Position numbers and translations under genes: made by a program. From NCBI RefSeq assembly GCF_000002875.2, contig NC_009395.2, forward strand, positions 255,501 to 319,500: a DNA stretch of 64,000 bases, written 5' to 3'. The notes below the pieces were generated by a model. It was not told the origin of the DNA, ran no database searches, and saw nothing but the letters and a program-made list of their open reading frames with translations. Positions 11,085 to 21,479 of this stretch are shown here, one piece after another. Position 1 is the stretch's first letter. The number at the start of each line of letters is the position of its first letter. Origin of the DNA: Leishmania infantum JPCM5 (taxonomy: Eukaryota > Euglenozoa > Kinetoplastea > Trypanosomatida > Trypanosomatidae).

Positions 11085-13183
11085 CATGTAGCGTTGAGCA
11101 ACGAGAATGACGCGCACGTATGCATCACCATCACGACCATCACCACCGCCGAGAGAAGGGGAAAGCGCTTCTGTTGTGTTGCCCATTTTTTCGTCTTTCT
11201 TTTTTTTTATGTTTGTTTGGATTTCATTTTCTTTTTGGTTCTTGATGTTTCGATTTTACTTCATTTTAATATTCTTTCCCTGCGTCGACTTCTCCCCTCT
11301 CCTTCTCCTCTTGCTTCCCTTGTTGTGTTGTTGTCGTTTTTTTTTTTGCGAGCCGTGCTTCCATCCATCCATCCCTTCCCCGCTGGTACACACAAACACA
11401 CGCCCTCTTCCGTTTTCCATTCTTCGCTTCACTAACCGTCCTTTCCTTCTTTGGCATCTCCATCGCAGCTTTCTTTTTCGCGTTCCTCCGCCGCGCTCCA
11501 CACGCAACCAGGGCGTTTCGTCTCCGAACGGACTTTGGCGGTGCTTCAAGAGAGAAAGCGGAGGTGGGGTAACAGAGAAGGAACGGTGCCTTTATATAGC
11601 ACTGCTGTCATAATTAACATTATCAAACCCCCCTCCTTCCCTCCCTCCTAACAACAACGAAACAAACAAAAAAGGAACGAAGCTTGAGTGCAACGAGAGA
11701 GAGAGACCACCTTTCCTTAAAAAAAAACGAGAAGCGATGTCCCCAATACGATCCTGGTTTCAAAATGCGCTCATCCTGTTCTGTGATAACGTTGATGTGT
11801 TTTCCCTATGGCGCATGCGTATGCAGGAATCTTTCTTTCCCTTTTCTCGTTGCGGTCTTTCACGACTTCCTGCGCGCACACTCTCTCTTGTGCTCCGTCA
11901 ATCAAAAAAAGCGAGAGGAAGAGCGCGAGGGCGAGTGAGACACACAAGAAAAGAAGAAAAGCGCGAGTTATGCGGAGGCAGAGGTCGGACAGGAGGGGCG
12001 GCGATGCTCAGGCGGACGCGCACATGTACGGAACATAGCGAAAAAAAAATCAAATCGCGAAAGTGTGGGGCATGGAGAGAGGGTGTAGCAGGTGCTGCTG
12101 CGTGAATTTGTCGTTTGTGAATTTATACATGTACGGCCCGTATTAGGGACAAGACACGGAGAGCTTCAACAACCCGATCTCTGCAAGAAGCAAGGGATTC
12201 TTTGTTTTTGTTCTTGTCTTTGGTCTGTGCACCTGACCATGTCCTCTCCTCGCATAAGGGGGCGTGCTCGTTTTTTTTTTCGTTGTTCCTTTTCACGTCT
12301 CTGTGCTGCAGTGTACATCCTCTGTGTGCGCGTGCCCCGCTGAGCCTGTGACGTGTTTGATTGCAAGCCTTTTCGTCCGTCTTTGAGTTTCCTCGTTTTA
12401 AAATGTTTTTTTTTTTGTTGTTGTTCCTTCAGACGCCACACTCGCATATGGGGCCTTGCCCCCCCCCCTCCTTCCTGTTGTCTTGCAGGGAAAGGTACCG
12501 GACATGTCATGCACACTGAGGACGCGAACTCTGTTTTGAGAAAATCAAAGAAGAACAATAGTGGCAGCAAAGAAGGAGAGGACCCGACATGCACAGACGA
12601 ATATGCACACAGACAGAGCCTCAAGACGCGTGGTGCAAGAGCGGCGACCAAGCCCCATGTGGGCGTATAGACAAGAAGGCATACCTCACGTGCATCACGC
12701 ACACGCACCCCTCGAAAAAAAAAATACGAGGAGCTGGACGCCGACACAGAGGAAGGCAGCAGCCTTACTGCCTCCTCGCTCAAACCTCGACAGCGGTGAT
12801 CCATCCAGAAGAGTGAGGGAGCAGAGAGGGCATACCAGCGCTTTTCTTTGATTCGCCCGCGAGATCTGTGTGGCTGTGGTGACGTTAATGAGGCAGCTGC
12901 AAGGACGTATCCGGCGAAGGAACAGGCAATCGAAACCGCTCGCAACAGGGTGTCTTTTTCTTTTGTCCCTCCCCCTGCATCTGCTTTCCTTCTCTCTCCA
13001 TGCATCATGGCTTAACCTCGCTTCCCATTCGTTTAGCGCGCGAACGCACTGTGACTCTTCCTCGCAGTGCGTTTCACCGTCTGCCCTTTGTTCTTCCGTG
13101 TGCGTCTTGCTGCTTCTGGCCTTGCCTGTCTGTCTGTCTGTCTCTCGCTGCGCTCGCGCGTGTGATTCGTCGTTGCCTCCAGC

Positions 13184-13206
13184 ATATATATATATATATA
13201 TATATT
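13184..13206. repeat. AT dinucleotide run
   Basis: A microsatellite of alternating A and T in non-coding sequence, just after a short TCTG repeat near 13125-13142. Confidence 0.9.
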
Positions 13207-13493
13207 TATGATTTTCGCTTCCTTCTCTCTGTCGATCTTCGCCCCGCTCCTCTTCCAACGCCGCCTTTGGACGTTGTTGTTTCCTCTCGTGCCGGCCACC
13301 TGGCCATCTCTCCCTCTTTTCTCCCTTTTTCTGCCCCCATCACCTCATGCATGCTCGGACCCTGAGCAGCTCTTTCTGCATATTTTGTCGTGCTTTAGCG
13401 AGCATGCATATTTATATATATATATACATGTGCATGCGTGCTCTGTTCTGGTGCTTTCTCCGTCTCGTTATCTTCGGCTTTTTTTTTCGAAAC

Positions 13494-13494
<1 letters not shown>

Positions 13495-13526
<32 letters not shown>
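13495..13526. repeat. AC dinucleotide run, 16 units
   Basis: A perfect (AC)16 tract, one of several AC/TG microsatellites in the window. Such tracts are common in Leishmania non-coding DNA. Confidence 0.95.
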
Positions 13527-13528
<2 letters not shown>

Positions 13529-14816
13529 ATAAGAAAGAGGGCGTTTTCCGCGTGCATCTTTGCTTGTTTCACGTGTGTTCTTTTTTTTTTCGGTTTCCCG
13601 TCCTCTGTTCTTGTGTCGATGCCTGATAAAACGGCACACCCACAACCGCCCCTGTACGCATACGCGCATGCGCATATATATATATATGTACGTGGGTGGC
13701 CATGAAGGCATGTGTGCTTGTGTCTCCACGTATGCGGTACTTGTGCGCGTGAGCGTGTGCTCAGCAACGAACGAGGGAGCGAGATATGCGTTTCTTTATT
13801 TGTCTGTTTCGTTTTATTTTTTCACGATGGTCACTCCATATCCGATTTCATCCGAAAAGCGATCATAATCATTCTCTCTCTGTGTTCTGCGCATCTGCCC
13901 TTCTTCCCACCCTCAGTATTCCACTAGCTGCAGAAAGAAGCACAAAGAAGCCGCCGATCAGCCAAAAAAAGAACCAACAACCAAGGAAAACATGGAGGTG
14001 GTCACCAGGAGCGTGCTGCCTTGCCTCCTTTACTCTCCCTCGCGCGCGCGCCTGTCCCGCACGCCCCCTTCCCGCCTTTACTTCAGAGCCGGTGCCGCAA
14101 GCTCTATGCTTGCCCCGTCGACATCCCTTCTGTCCTCCGGCAAGACGGGCGCAGGCTCCTTCCCCGTTATCGCTTCTCCATCTGGCACGTTGGAAAGGGC
14201 GCAGCTGCTTTTCGCACCCCTTGATGTAAACGACACCCTCCACGTCTCCCTACAGCGGATGCCGTGATAAAAGGGTCGCATCGCTTCCTCGCGAGCATGC
14301 GACTCCACTCGACTTCGTCCTCATCTCTCGATCTCGGTCGGCACTTCTCCATTTCGCCGTCGGTCTCTCTGCAAACGCAGGCATGCATACGCTCTCACAG
14401 TCAATCGCTTTCAAGGGAGCGTAGCACCACCCCCGACGAAAACGTCGAAGAGGGTACGCCATCCGCATCTTTTCCGCTGCCTGCTTCTCTCTTCCTCGCT
14501 TCTGCCGTGCTGTAGCGTCGTCGCAGAGACACCTATCCCGGAGGAACAGACAAGCCAAAACAGAAAGAATGCAGCCTCTGCAGCAAGTGCACACAAGCAC
14601 GCCGACTCCAGCCGCAGGGCCGCCTCCTGTATACCCTACACCACAACTACACACACACACACACCTGATCGTGCGCACTCATCAAGCATACTATGCAACG
14701 TATGACCGAACAGAATTAGAACCCGCCCCTCTCCCCCAGAGGGAGCGGGCGGAGGCATCGGCGGCCGCGGATGCGCGAGGGCTTTCCCAGGATGGGACTC
14801 GCTCCTGCGATGATAG

Positions 14817-14921
14817 CCTCGAATCAGAGGCAAAGAAGCGGCGCATCAGCAAGATACCCGCCACGTCCAGCGCCTGAACGAGGCGAAGCACTTCGTCTGC
14901 TTCACCGCTGCTTCCTTCGCC
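14817..14921 (+). pseudogene. Broken N-terminal remnant of transporter 3
   Basis: In the frame of the downstream transporter, this stretch encodes a segment ending VQRLNEAKHFVCFTAASFAM. It aligns with NQRPISEARRYGLLTLASFAM of the intact copy, so homology extends upstream of the usable ATG. Two consecutive stop codons (14811-14816, TGA TAG) close the frame and no ATG lies between them and 14922. In the +1 frame an open stretch from 14569 to 14877 overlaps this region, begins with an ATG and ends just after the region of homology starts. A single frameshift near 14860 could therefore have separated a former N-terminus from the body. The frameshift is inferred; the stops and the alignment are seen. 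Confidence 0.55.
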
Positions 14922-16591
14922 ATGATCTGCGCCTCGACATCGTACGCCTTCAACCTGTTCAGCGGCAGCCTTCGCGACAAGTACAACTTCGACTCGCGCC
15001 AGATGTCCACGATCAACACGGTGGACATGGTGTTCGCCTACTTTCTGTTGCCGTACGGCACGATATACGACTACCTTGGCCCGCTGCCGGTGTACATCCT
15101 TGCGTGCGTGCTCGCGTCGCTGGGGCTGCTGCTGATGGGCCTCACGTTCCAGGGCGTGATTGCCGGCTCTGTGGTGCGGTTCTGCGTGTTCAACGCGCTG
15201 CTGAGCCTTGGCAGTCAGCTGTTCGACCTTGCAACGGTGGTGACGATGCTGAGCATCTTCCCGACGCGTCGCGGGTGGGTCGTGGCGCTGCTGAAGACGC
15301 TGATGGGCCTGGGCTCTGCGATCATCGGGTCGATGCGCACGGGCTTCTTCCTGAACACGCCGGCAAACTACTTCTACTTTCTGGTGGGGATGGTGCTTGT
15401 GACCGGGCTGTGCTGCATTGCGGTGATGCGGCTGCCGTCGTACCACCTGACGGGCTACCAGCAGAGCCGCCTGAGCGATGAGCAGAAGGCGGTGCGCGGT
15501 GCACGTGTCGCGGCGTACCTGACGCAGGAGCCGCCGATGTGGCGCTTCTACCTGAGCATTGCGGTGGTGCTTGTGCTTGTGGTGTATCTGCCGACGACGA
15601 GCGCGCTGGCGGCGTTCACGAAGGTCGCGAAGACGCAGCACGGCCTGCTTGCCTTCGCGATCGTGGCCGTGGTCATCACGAGCTGCTTTCTGCTGATGCT
15701 GGTGCCGTGCCCGTGGCTGGATCGTTTGACGACGAAAGGGCCGAGGGATGATGAGTTGGCGGAGAGCGGTGAGGTGCTGACGGACATTGACTACATTGCC
15801 CCGCAGTACCAGACAACCTTCCTGCAGAGCTGCTGCACGGTGAGCCTGTGGTGCATCCTCTGGACGATGTTCTGCGGCGTTGGCGCCGAGTTCGTGATCA
15901 TCTTCAACGCGTCGCCCATCTTCTCTGCGCTGACGGAGACGCCGAAGCTGGACACGACGGTGTCTGCGCTGCTGACGGTGCTGAACGGCGCTGGCAGCGC
16001 GCTGGGCCGCCTGGCCATGTCCGTGTTCGAGCACTATACGCAGAAGCGCAAGGCCGAGGACCGCATGCCTATCACCGTCGCCTTCTTTGTGCCGACGACG
16101 CTGATCATCCTCTCGATGACGCTGTTCCTGTTACTGCCGGGCCGCTCGCTGCTGGCCGCGTTTGCGCTGGCGTCTCTTGGTAACGGCTTCTGCGCCAGCA
16201 TCACCATTCTCGTCCTGCGCACCATGTACGCCAAGGACCCCGCGAAGCACTACAACTTTGGCTTCAACGCGCTGTGGATCGCGGCCATCCTGCTGAACCG
16301 CCTGCTGTACGGCGAGTGGATTGCGTCTCGGGCCGACAGGCAGGGCCAGAAGGTGTGCGTTGGCCGCGAGTGCGTGATGATGCCGCTGCTCGTCATGATT
16401 GGCATGAACCTGACGGCGCTTCTCTCGGATGTGTACCTGCACATCAGCTACTCCCGCTTCTCACGCAGGGTGCTGGCCGAGCGCCGCCGCCTGCGGGAGG
16501 GGGTCGCCGCCGCGGGCAGCTCGGAGCCGATCTACCCGGAAAAGGAGGTGGCCCGAGGTGAAAGAGTCTACGCACATGGCTCGGGCAGCAG
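14913..16591 (+). repeat. Long direct repeat, right copy (transporter body)
   Basis: This is the partner of 7845-9523 at offset 7,068 bp, in the same orientation. Both ends are sharp: on the left the match stops within the codon before TCC TTC GCC ATG, and on the right it stops after GCTCGGGCAGCAG. Confidence 0.85.
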
Positions 16592-16679
16592 AGCAGAAGA
16601 GCACATCGAAAGGGCAGTAAGCGAACAGACAGGCGAACGGGAGCGAAGAGGTGTACGGCGGAGCGGAAGGATGCCGTGA
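14922..16679 (+). CDS. 5'-truncated nodulin-like / MFS transporter paralogue
   Basis: The open frame of 585 residues begins at an ATG that corresponds to a methionine inside the first transmembrane segment of the intact gene at 7704. As annotated it lacks the cytoplasmic N-terminus and half of that first membrane span. The rest, to base 16591, is practically identical to the intact gene. It then switches to a different basic tail of about thirty residues (EEHIERAVSEQTGERERR...RRSGRMP). It may be a pseudogene, a short protein with altered topology, or a gene whose true start needs a frameshift or sequencing correction upstream. Near-identity of the body argues for very recent conversion rather than long maintenance as a relic. 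A collapsed or mis-joined repeat in the assembly is also possible. Confidence 0.65.
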   Translation: MICASTSYAFNLFSGSLRDKYNFDSRQMSTINTVDMVFAYFLLPYGTIYDYLGPLPVYILACVLASLGLLLMGLTFQGVIAGSVVRFCVFNALLSLGSQLFDLATVVTMLSIFPTRRGWVVALLKTLMGLGSAIIGSMRTGFFLNTPANYFYFLVGMVLVTGLCCIAVMRLPSYHLTGYQQSRLSDEQKAVRGARVAAYLTQEPPMWRFYLSIAVVLVLVVYLPTTSALAAFTKVAKTQHGLLAFAIVAVVITSCFLLMLVPCPWLDRLTTKGPRDDELAESGEVLTDIDYIAPQYQTTFLQSCCTVSLWCILWTMFCGVGAEFVIIFNASPIFSALTETPKLDTTVSALLTVLNGAGSALGRLAMSVFEHYTQKRKAEDRMPITVAFFVPTTLIILSMTLFLLLPGRSLLAAFALASLGNGFCASITILVLRTMYAKDPAKHYNFGFNALWIAAILLNRLLYGEWIASRADRQGQKVCVGRECVMMPLLVMIGMNLTALLSDVYLHISYSRFSRRVLAERRRLREGVAAAGSSEPIYPEKEVARGERVYAHGSGSRAEEHIERAVSEQTGERERRGVRRSGRMP

Positions 16680-17822
16680 AGAGTCGTCTGAATGTATATA
16701 TGTGTGATAGAGTCGAGGTGATTTTGTCGTCGCGCCTCTTCGGTCTCTGATCACGCATTTGGTTTGAAGGTTAGCGACTTCTGTTGTGCTTCGGGTGGTC
16801 GTGAGACGATGCCGCGCGCGGTGTTGTGTGGTGAAGGAGGAAAAGCGCAGCTGTAGTGCGTTGTAGCGCTGGTCTTTCATCTACTGTCGCAAGGGAAGCC
16901 CCCTCTCCTTCCCTTCCTCCCCTCCGCCTCTTTCACTCTCTCGTTGATGCGAACCACCTCTTTTTGTCGCCGTCACTGCGGCATTACTTGTCATCGCTGC
17001 CACCCACAGCCGCTCATAACTAGGCGCTTGTGCCGGTCTGTGGCATCTTTTTTTTTTTGCTGCTACTGCGGTTGCTGCTGCCTCTTGTTGTGGCGCCGTT
17101 ACCACGCTGCATCTGCCCAACCAGTCACACGCGCGACTTCACGGCTGAAGTAGTTGCCGTGTTGTGCATGTGCGTTCGACTGGGGCCGCACAACACACTA
17201 GGACCCACAAGCGAAAAGAACACTGTAGACGAGCATCATCCGCCTTGTTTAGAGTGCTGGCCTAGATGATTGAACCGCACCTACACCTTCTCTTTACGCC
17301 GCCTTCTTGCTGATCTCGCTCGACAACCGCAACGACAACAGACAGCTCCGTCCGCACGCGCGTAGGTGAGCCGCGTCCTCCTCGCCGAGCTGCTTTGCGT
17401 CTCGCGCATTTTTGTTTTCTGCTGGTTGCTGCCCCTCATCATGCTTTCCACCACAACCCTCACAGATGTTTCTCTCGCGTCTTCCGTCTTTTCACGGATG
17501 AGCGTCGTTGAGCGCCTGCCCTCCTTATCATCCTCATTTTGTTATCACTTATCGTCACTCGCCAGCACTGCACCCCGTCTCCCTCTTCTCCGGCTCATCT
17601 TGTGCCCTCTCTCCCTCCCTCTGTTTGCATTCATCTTGCGGACGTTGTCCACGACACCCTTTTTCGTGTCGTTGGCGGCGTTGGCGTTCGGCGTCTCCTC
17701 GAGGCGTCCCTCGGCGCATGCCGGCGACCTTCCCGCGCGTGCAAGCGAATGAGCAGCACAGGTTCTTCGGTGCCCCTGCATCCTTTTAGCGCTTTTTACC
17801 GTACGTCTTGCCTTCTCTCGCC
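16680..17822. other. Intergenic region before the ankyrin gene
   Basis: No gene is seen. The right half is C/T-rich (17360-17790). A pyrimidine stretch ending in TTTTAG at 17784-17789 is a good candidate trans-splice acceptor and would give a 5' UTR of about 33 nt for the ankyrin-repeat gene. Confidence 0.5.
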
Positions 17823-18503
17823 ATGCCGAACGCCAAGAACGGCTCAGAGACGACGTACTTCACTGCCATCGCCAACCGCGATGTTGAGGCGCTGAAGGTG
17901 CTCATCGCGCAGAACCGCAACGTGAACGAGGTGGCGCAGGACCCGGCGCTGTATCACCGTACACCGCTGCACATATGCGTCTGGGAAAACTTCGTGGAGG
18001 GTGCGAAGCTGCTACTGGACGCGGGTGCGGATGTGAACGCTCTTGACGACCTGCACGACTCCCCGTACCTGCTTTCCGCCGCTGAGGGGCGGCAGGAGAT
18101 CATGGAGCACATCTACAAGAACGCCGAGCGAACAATGCGGTACGGAAGCCAGACGAGCCTCCGCATGAAAACGAGTGTGCCGGACCACTCCATTGTGAAC
18201 CGGTTTGGCGGATCGGCACTGATCCCCGCCTGCGAGCGCGGTCACGTGGAGATGGTGCGCCTGCTTCTGCAGAAGGGTGTCGATGTGAACCATTACAACT
18301 ATTACCACTGGACCGGTCTACTGGAGGCTATCGAGCTTGGCGGCGATGATCGTGAGCACGTCGATATTGTGCGGCTGCTCATCGAGAACGGTGCAGATGT
18401 TAACAAGGTAGATGGCGCTGGCAAGACGCCCCTGTATCTCGCGCGCAAGCGCAAGTACAAGCGGATTGCCGCGCTGCTGGAGGCCGCCGGCGGCCACGAG
18501 TGA
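17823..18503 (+). CDS. Ankyrin-repeat protein
   Basis: This 226-residue soluble protein is made almost wholly of ankyrin repeats. Recognisable units begin near residue 8 (TYFTAIANRDVEALKVLI), 45 (RTPLHICVWENFVEGAKLLL...GADVN), 78 (degenerate), 125 (GGSALIPACERGHVEMVRLL...GVDVN), 160 (GLLEAIELGG...HVDIVRLLI...GADVN) and 195 (GKTPLYLARKRKYKRIAALL). Such repeats form a stack used for protein binding. No catalytic domain, signal peptide or membrane span is present, so the partner and pathway are unknown. The first ATG of the frame is at 17823; upstream codons are pyrimidine-tract sequence. A SIDER-like element lies 350 bp after the stop, which may make the mRNA unstable. Confidence 0.92.
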   Translation: MPNAKNGSETTYFTAIANRDVEALKVLIAQNRNVNEVAQDPALYHRTPLHICVWENFVEGAKLLLDAGADVNALDDLHDSPYLLSAAEGRQEIMEHIYKNAERTMRYGSQTSLRMKTSVPDHSIVNRFGGSALIPACERGHVEMVRLLLQKGVDVNHYNYYHWTGLLEAIELGGDDREHVDIVRLLIENGADVNKVDGAGKTPLYLARKRKYKRIAALLEAAGGHE

Positions 18504-20246
18504 AACATAAGAAGGGGCACGGAGGATACATCCAGGGCAAGGAGGACATGGGAACCGATCTGCCAGCACTCGCAAGCGCGCATCATCCGTCGAAGCTCGC
18601 TCACGACCACACCGGTGCCTACACTTACATCATTCGCGTAGACAGTAATGCTGCAGTGCAGCACTCCCTTTATCCATACCTTGCTAGAGCGTTTTGCGTG
18701 TCTTGCTGCTTTCACGTCTTTTGATGAGACCGCAGCGGCCTTTCGCCCATCGCCTGTGCCGCTTCGCCGATCCTTCTCCCTCGTGCGCCATGCGCGACTT
18801 GACTGAGGTTTCTTTTCGACCTTCGTCGGTGAGTTGCCTCCGAAAGTGGGCCACGCACCCCCAGATGCCAGGGAGGAGGGCACACCTCTCAAGGCATGGC
18901 ATCACAGCGCCCAGCACACCCCCTCTCTGAGGGAGAGCACAACAGCCCCTCCCCTCTACCCCTGCCAATACCCACCTACCTCTAGTACTGGCAGGGCCAG
19001 GTGCCTACGGTGCGAGGAGGTCACAGATATTTATTGCTGCTGATGCCGGCGGCCAGGTCCTGGATGGCGTGGCGCCGGAGCGACCTGCTGCAGTGCACAC
19101 GTCTGACCCATCCACATGATGGGCAGCGTGTCCGCGCGACTCGAGCGTATCCGACCCCCGGCCCTCGCACTGCCTACTGGTGGGTGGGGAGCCTGAGCCA
19201 CCGCAAGGGATGCCGCACGTGGCGACCGGTACGACGGTAGCTGCTGCGAGGCGCCCCGTGGGGCGGCGGGGGGTGGCCCGTGTTCGAGGCGGAATCCGTG
19301 CTTGGATGACTGAGTCGGCATATTGCTGTAACGCGTGTCTAGGGCTGCTTCGCACGACGCGATGGGGTGGGGCCCATGACCGGCCGCGCAGTGCCGGAGT
19401 GGCGGTGGCGGGGGGCTTCGAGCTCACGCGCCCTACGGCGGAGAAAAAGAAAAGGATGAAGAGCGGCTCCGCGCATCTCTGCGTTTCTCCCTCCTTGTGG
19501 GCGTGCGCAGGTGTTTGGGCGTCACGTTGTAGGGGCAACATTTTCGGCTCTTTGCCTTCTTTCACGTCGTGCACTCTTTCGTTTTTTTTTTCGGCTGATG
19601 GTTATGTGTGTGTGTGTGTTTGCGTCACTCGATGACAGCTCTCTCGTCCGCTTTTTTTTGTTTGGGTTTGTATTTCTCCCCCACCGTCCCTTCGCCATGC
19701 CGCTTGCACGCTCCCCCTCCTGCGGCAGCGGCCGAACAGCTCGAAACGTGAAAGGGATCGGGGCGAGAGAGAGCGAGTGGACAGTACTCAAAGAAAAGGC
19801 AGGACACGGTGACATGTGCGCACCTTCCTGGTGTAGGAACGGGCCTGTGCTGGGCGCTGCAATGCAAGACGTATATGTGCGTGTGTGTGGGGGGGGCAAG
19901 GCCGCTCGTACGCCGGCTGCGCCAAGCGCAGAGAGGCGCGCTGTAGGCGGCTCCACGAAGAGCCGCGTATGCTCTGCACACGAAAGGCGCTTGAAGCAGA
20001 GCGGAGAAACAAAACAGGTCCGTCCTTGGTTTTCTGCGGAGGTGTCTCCTGTGGTTCTGATCCTCTGATCCTTCTCCCTCTTGTGCTCGTCTTCCCTTCA
20101 CCGTCGCCAGCAACGCGCCTTCGCGAAAAGCTTCTCTTCCTTGATCTCGCCACACGAGCAGTCGCGCGGATAGCCACCCCTACGCCGCTAGGCGAACCAT
20201 AATAAGGCAAAACACCATATACGCAGAGAACAGCGCAGCGGGTGAA
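18504..20246. other. Intergenic region holding SIDER-like copy 2
   Basis: The repeat element occupies 18853-19440. The flanks (18504-18852 and 19441-20246) show no gene. A T-rich stretch at about 19545-19685 and a C/T-rich stretch at about 20060-20145 could provide polypyrimidine signals for the GET3 gene. Confidence 0.55.
18853..19440 (+). mobile_element. SIDER-like degenerate retroposon, copy 2
   Basis: This is nearly identical to 5852-6456 (offset 13,001 bp at the left edge). Only scattered changes are visible, for example GAATCC for GAAGCC near 19290. The right end is slightly shorter and turns into GAGAAAAAGAAAAGG, an A-rich border. It lies downstream of the ankyrin gene in the same orientation as the other two copies. 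Confidence 0.7.
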
Positions 20247-21479
20247 ATGATGGACCCGACTCTGACGGAGCTGCTGCACGCCAACCTGGAGTGGATCTTT
20301 GTTGGCGGCAAGGGCGGTGTGGGCAAAACAACCACCTCTTGCGCGTTGGCTACCTTGTTTGCCACGACGCCAATCAGCGATGCCGCGTCGCCAGGAGGCA
20401 CGCGGCCGCGACGGGTGCTGCTGATCTCGACAGATCCTGCACACAACCTCAGTGATGCCTTCAACCAGCGCTTCGGCCCACATCCGACACCGGTGAAAGG
20501 GCTGGAGGAATCCTTGGCTGCCATGGAGGTGGATCCGAAGAACTTCACCCACGGTGCGTTGATGAGTTCCCTGACAGGGACGAAGAGGGACGGCAGTGCT
20601 TCGTCCCTGCCCGAGGAAGCGGCGGCAGACGCCGCCCAGCACACCACAACCTTTGCTCGTATCGGTGCAGTTCTCAAGGAGGCGGCGCGCACCATGCCCG
20701 GCATCGACGAAATCTCTGTGTTTGCAGAAATCCTGCACTACGTCCGCACGCTGTCCTACGACCTGCTCATCTTCGACACCGCGCCGACAGGCCACACGCT
20801 GCGCCTGCTGGCATTGCCACAGACGCTGAACAGTACCTTTGACAAGTTAATGAGCCTGGAGGGCTTGGCGCCGATGATAGAGGCGGCTTCGCACCTTATC
20901 GGCTCCAACCTCGGAGATCTCGGTGGTGCTTGCGGTGACACCGCGGGCTCCTGCGAGCAAGCAACAGCTGCGCCTTCGCCGTCGAGCGCAGCTCCCGGCG
21001 CGGGCTCGGCGGCTGCGGCCTCGCCACAGAGCAGGTGGTGCATCACCGCAGACGAAGTCCGCTCGACAGCGCTTCACTGGCGTCAGACGATGGAGGAGGT
21101 GCAGGCCCGCTTCAGTGACCCGAACCGCACCAGCTTCGTCTGCGTCTGCATTGCCGAATTTTTGAGCGTCTACGAAACAGAGCGGCTTGTGCAGGAGCTC
21201 ATGAAGTATAACATCGGCTGCGACAGCATCGTGGTGAACCAGCTCGTGCTGAAGCCGTCGTCAGAGCCGCCGTGTCGCATGTGCTCGGCTCGACAGAAGA
21301 TTCAGGCGAAGTACCTTGAGCAGATTGATCTCCTGTACGAGGACTTCCACGTCGTGAAGATGCCGCTGCTCAGCGACGAGGTGCGCGGCGTCCCGGCACT
21401 GAAGAAGTTCGCGCGCTTCTTGCAGGAGCCGTACAGTCCGGAGACACATGGCTACATCGACGTGCAGGAGCCTTGCTAA
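20247..21479 (+). CDS. GET3: GET3/ASNA1 tail-anchored protein targeting ATPase
   Basis: This 410-residue P-loop ATPase belongs to the GET3/TRC40/ArsA family. In eukaryotes it captures newly made tail-anchored membrane proteins in the cytosol and delivers them to the ER. The deviant Walker A motif GKGGVGKT is at residues 21-28, and the switch I segment DPAHNLSDAF is at 63-72. The A-loop/switch II segment DTAPTGHTLR is at 177-186. The CxxC zinc motif that joins the homodimer (CRMC) is near 343-346. All catalytic elements are present, so the enzyme should be active. Residues about 226-262 form an Ala/Ser/Pro-rich insertion in the substrate-binding helical subdomain, longer than expected for the family. 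Two ATGs in tandem (20247, 20250) leave the start uncertain by one residue. Bacterial relatives drive arsenite efflux; the eukaryotic form is mainly a targeting factor. Confidence 0.95.
   Translation: MMDPTLTELLHANLEWIFVGGKGGVGKTTTSCALATLFATTPISDAASPGGTRPRRVLLISTDPAHNLSDAFNQRFGPHPTPVKGLEESLAAMEVDPKNFTHGALMSSLTGTKRDGSASSLPEEAAADAAQHTTTFARIGAVLKEAARTMPGIDEISVFAEILHYVRTLSYDLLIFDTAPTGHTLRLLALPQTLNSTFDKLMSLEGLAPMIEAASHLIGSNLGDLGGACGDTAGSCEQATAAPSPSSAAPGAGSAAAASPQSRWCITADEVRSTALHWRQTMEEVQARFSDPNRTSFVCVCIAEFLSVYETERLVQELMKYNIGCDSIVVNQLVLKPSSEPPCRMCSARQKIQAKYLEQIDLLYEDFHVVKMPLLSDEVRGVPALKKFARFLQEPYSPETHGYIDVQEPC

Larger units (their letters stand above)
9573..14568. other. 5-kb interval without a recognisable gene
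   Basis: No convincing coding sequence is visible on either strand. The frames found are Cys/Phe/Ser-rich or Lys/Arg/His-rich translations of simple sequence. The interval holds AT runs (10774-10792, 13184-13206), an AC run (13495-13526), an AT-rich imperfect palindrome (11051-11084), several poly-T/C tracts (for example 11180-11350) and, near 14000-14450, a C/T-rich stretch that could serve trans-splicing of the following gene. It probably comprises a long 3' UTR of the intact transporter and the 5' region of its truncated paralogue. Confidence 0.55.

Noticed and set aside
12166..13008. 280-codon minus-strand frame in the 5-kb gap
   Set aside because: It crosses simple repeats and poly-T tracts and encodes Lys/Gln/Arg- and Ser-rich sequence; an antisense gene inside a one-directional cluster is unlikely.
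10774..13206. AT runs as possible replication origin or centromere signal
   Set aside because: Short microsatellites are widespread in this window and give no specific evidence of origin function.
14691..16034. Minus-strand open frame of 447 codons opposite the truncated transporter
   Set aside because: Same shadow as the previous one, duplicated with the repeat; no recognisable protein.
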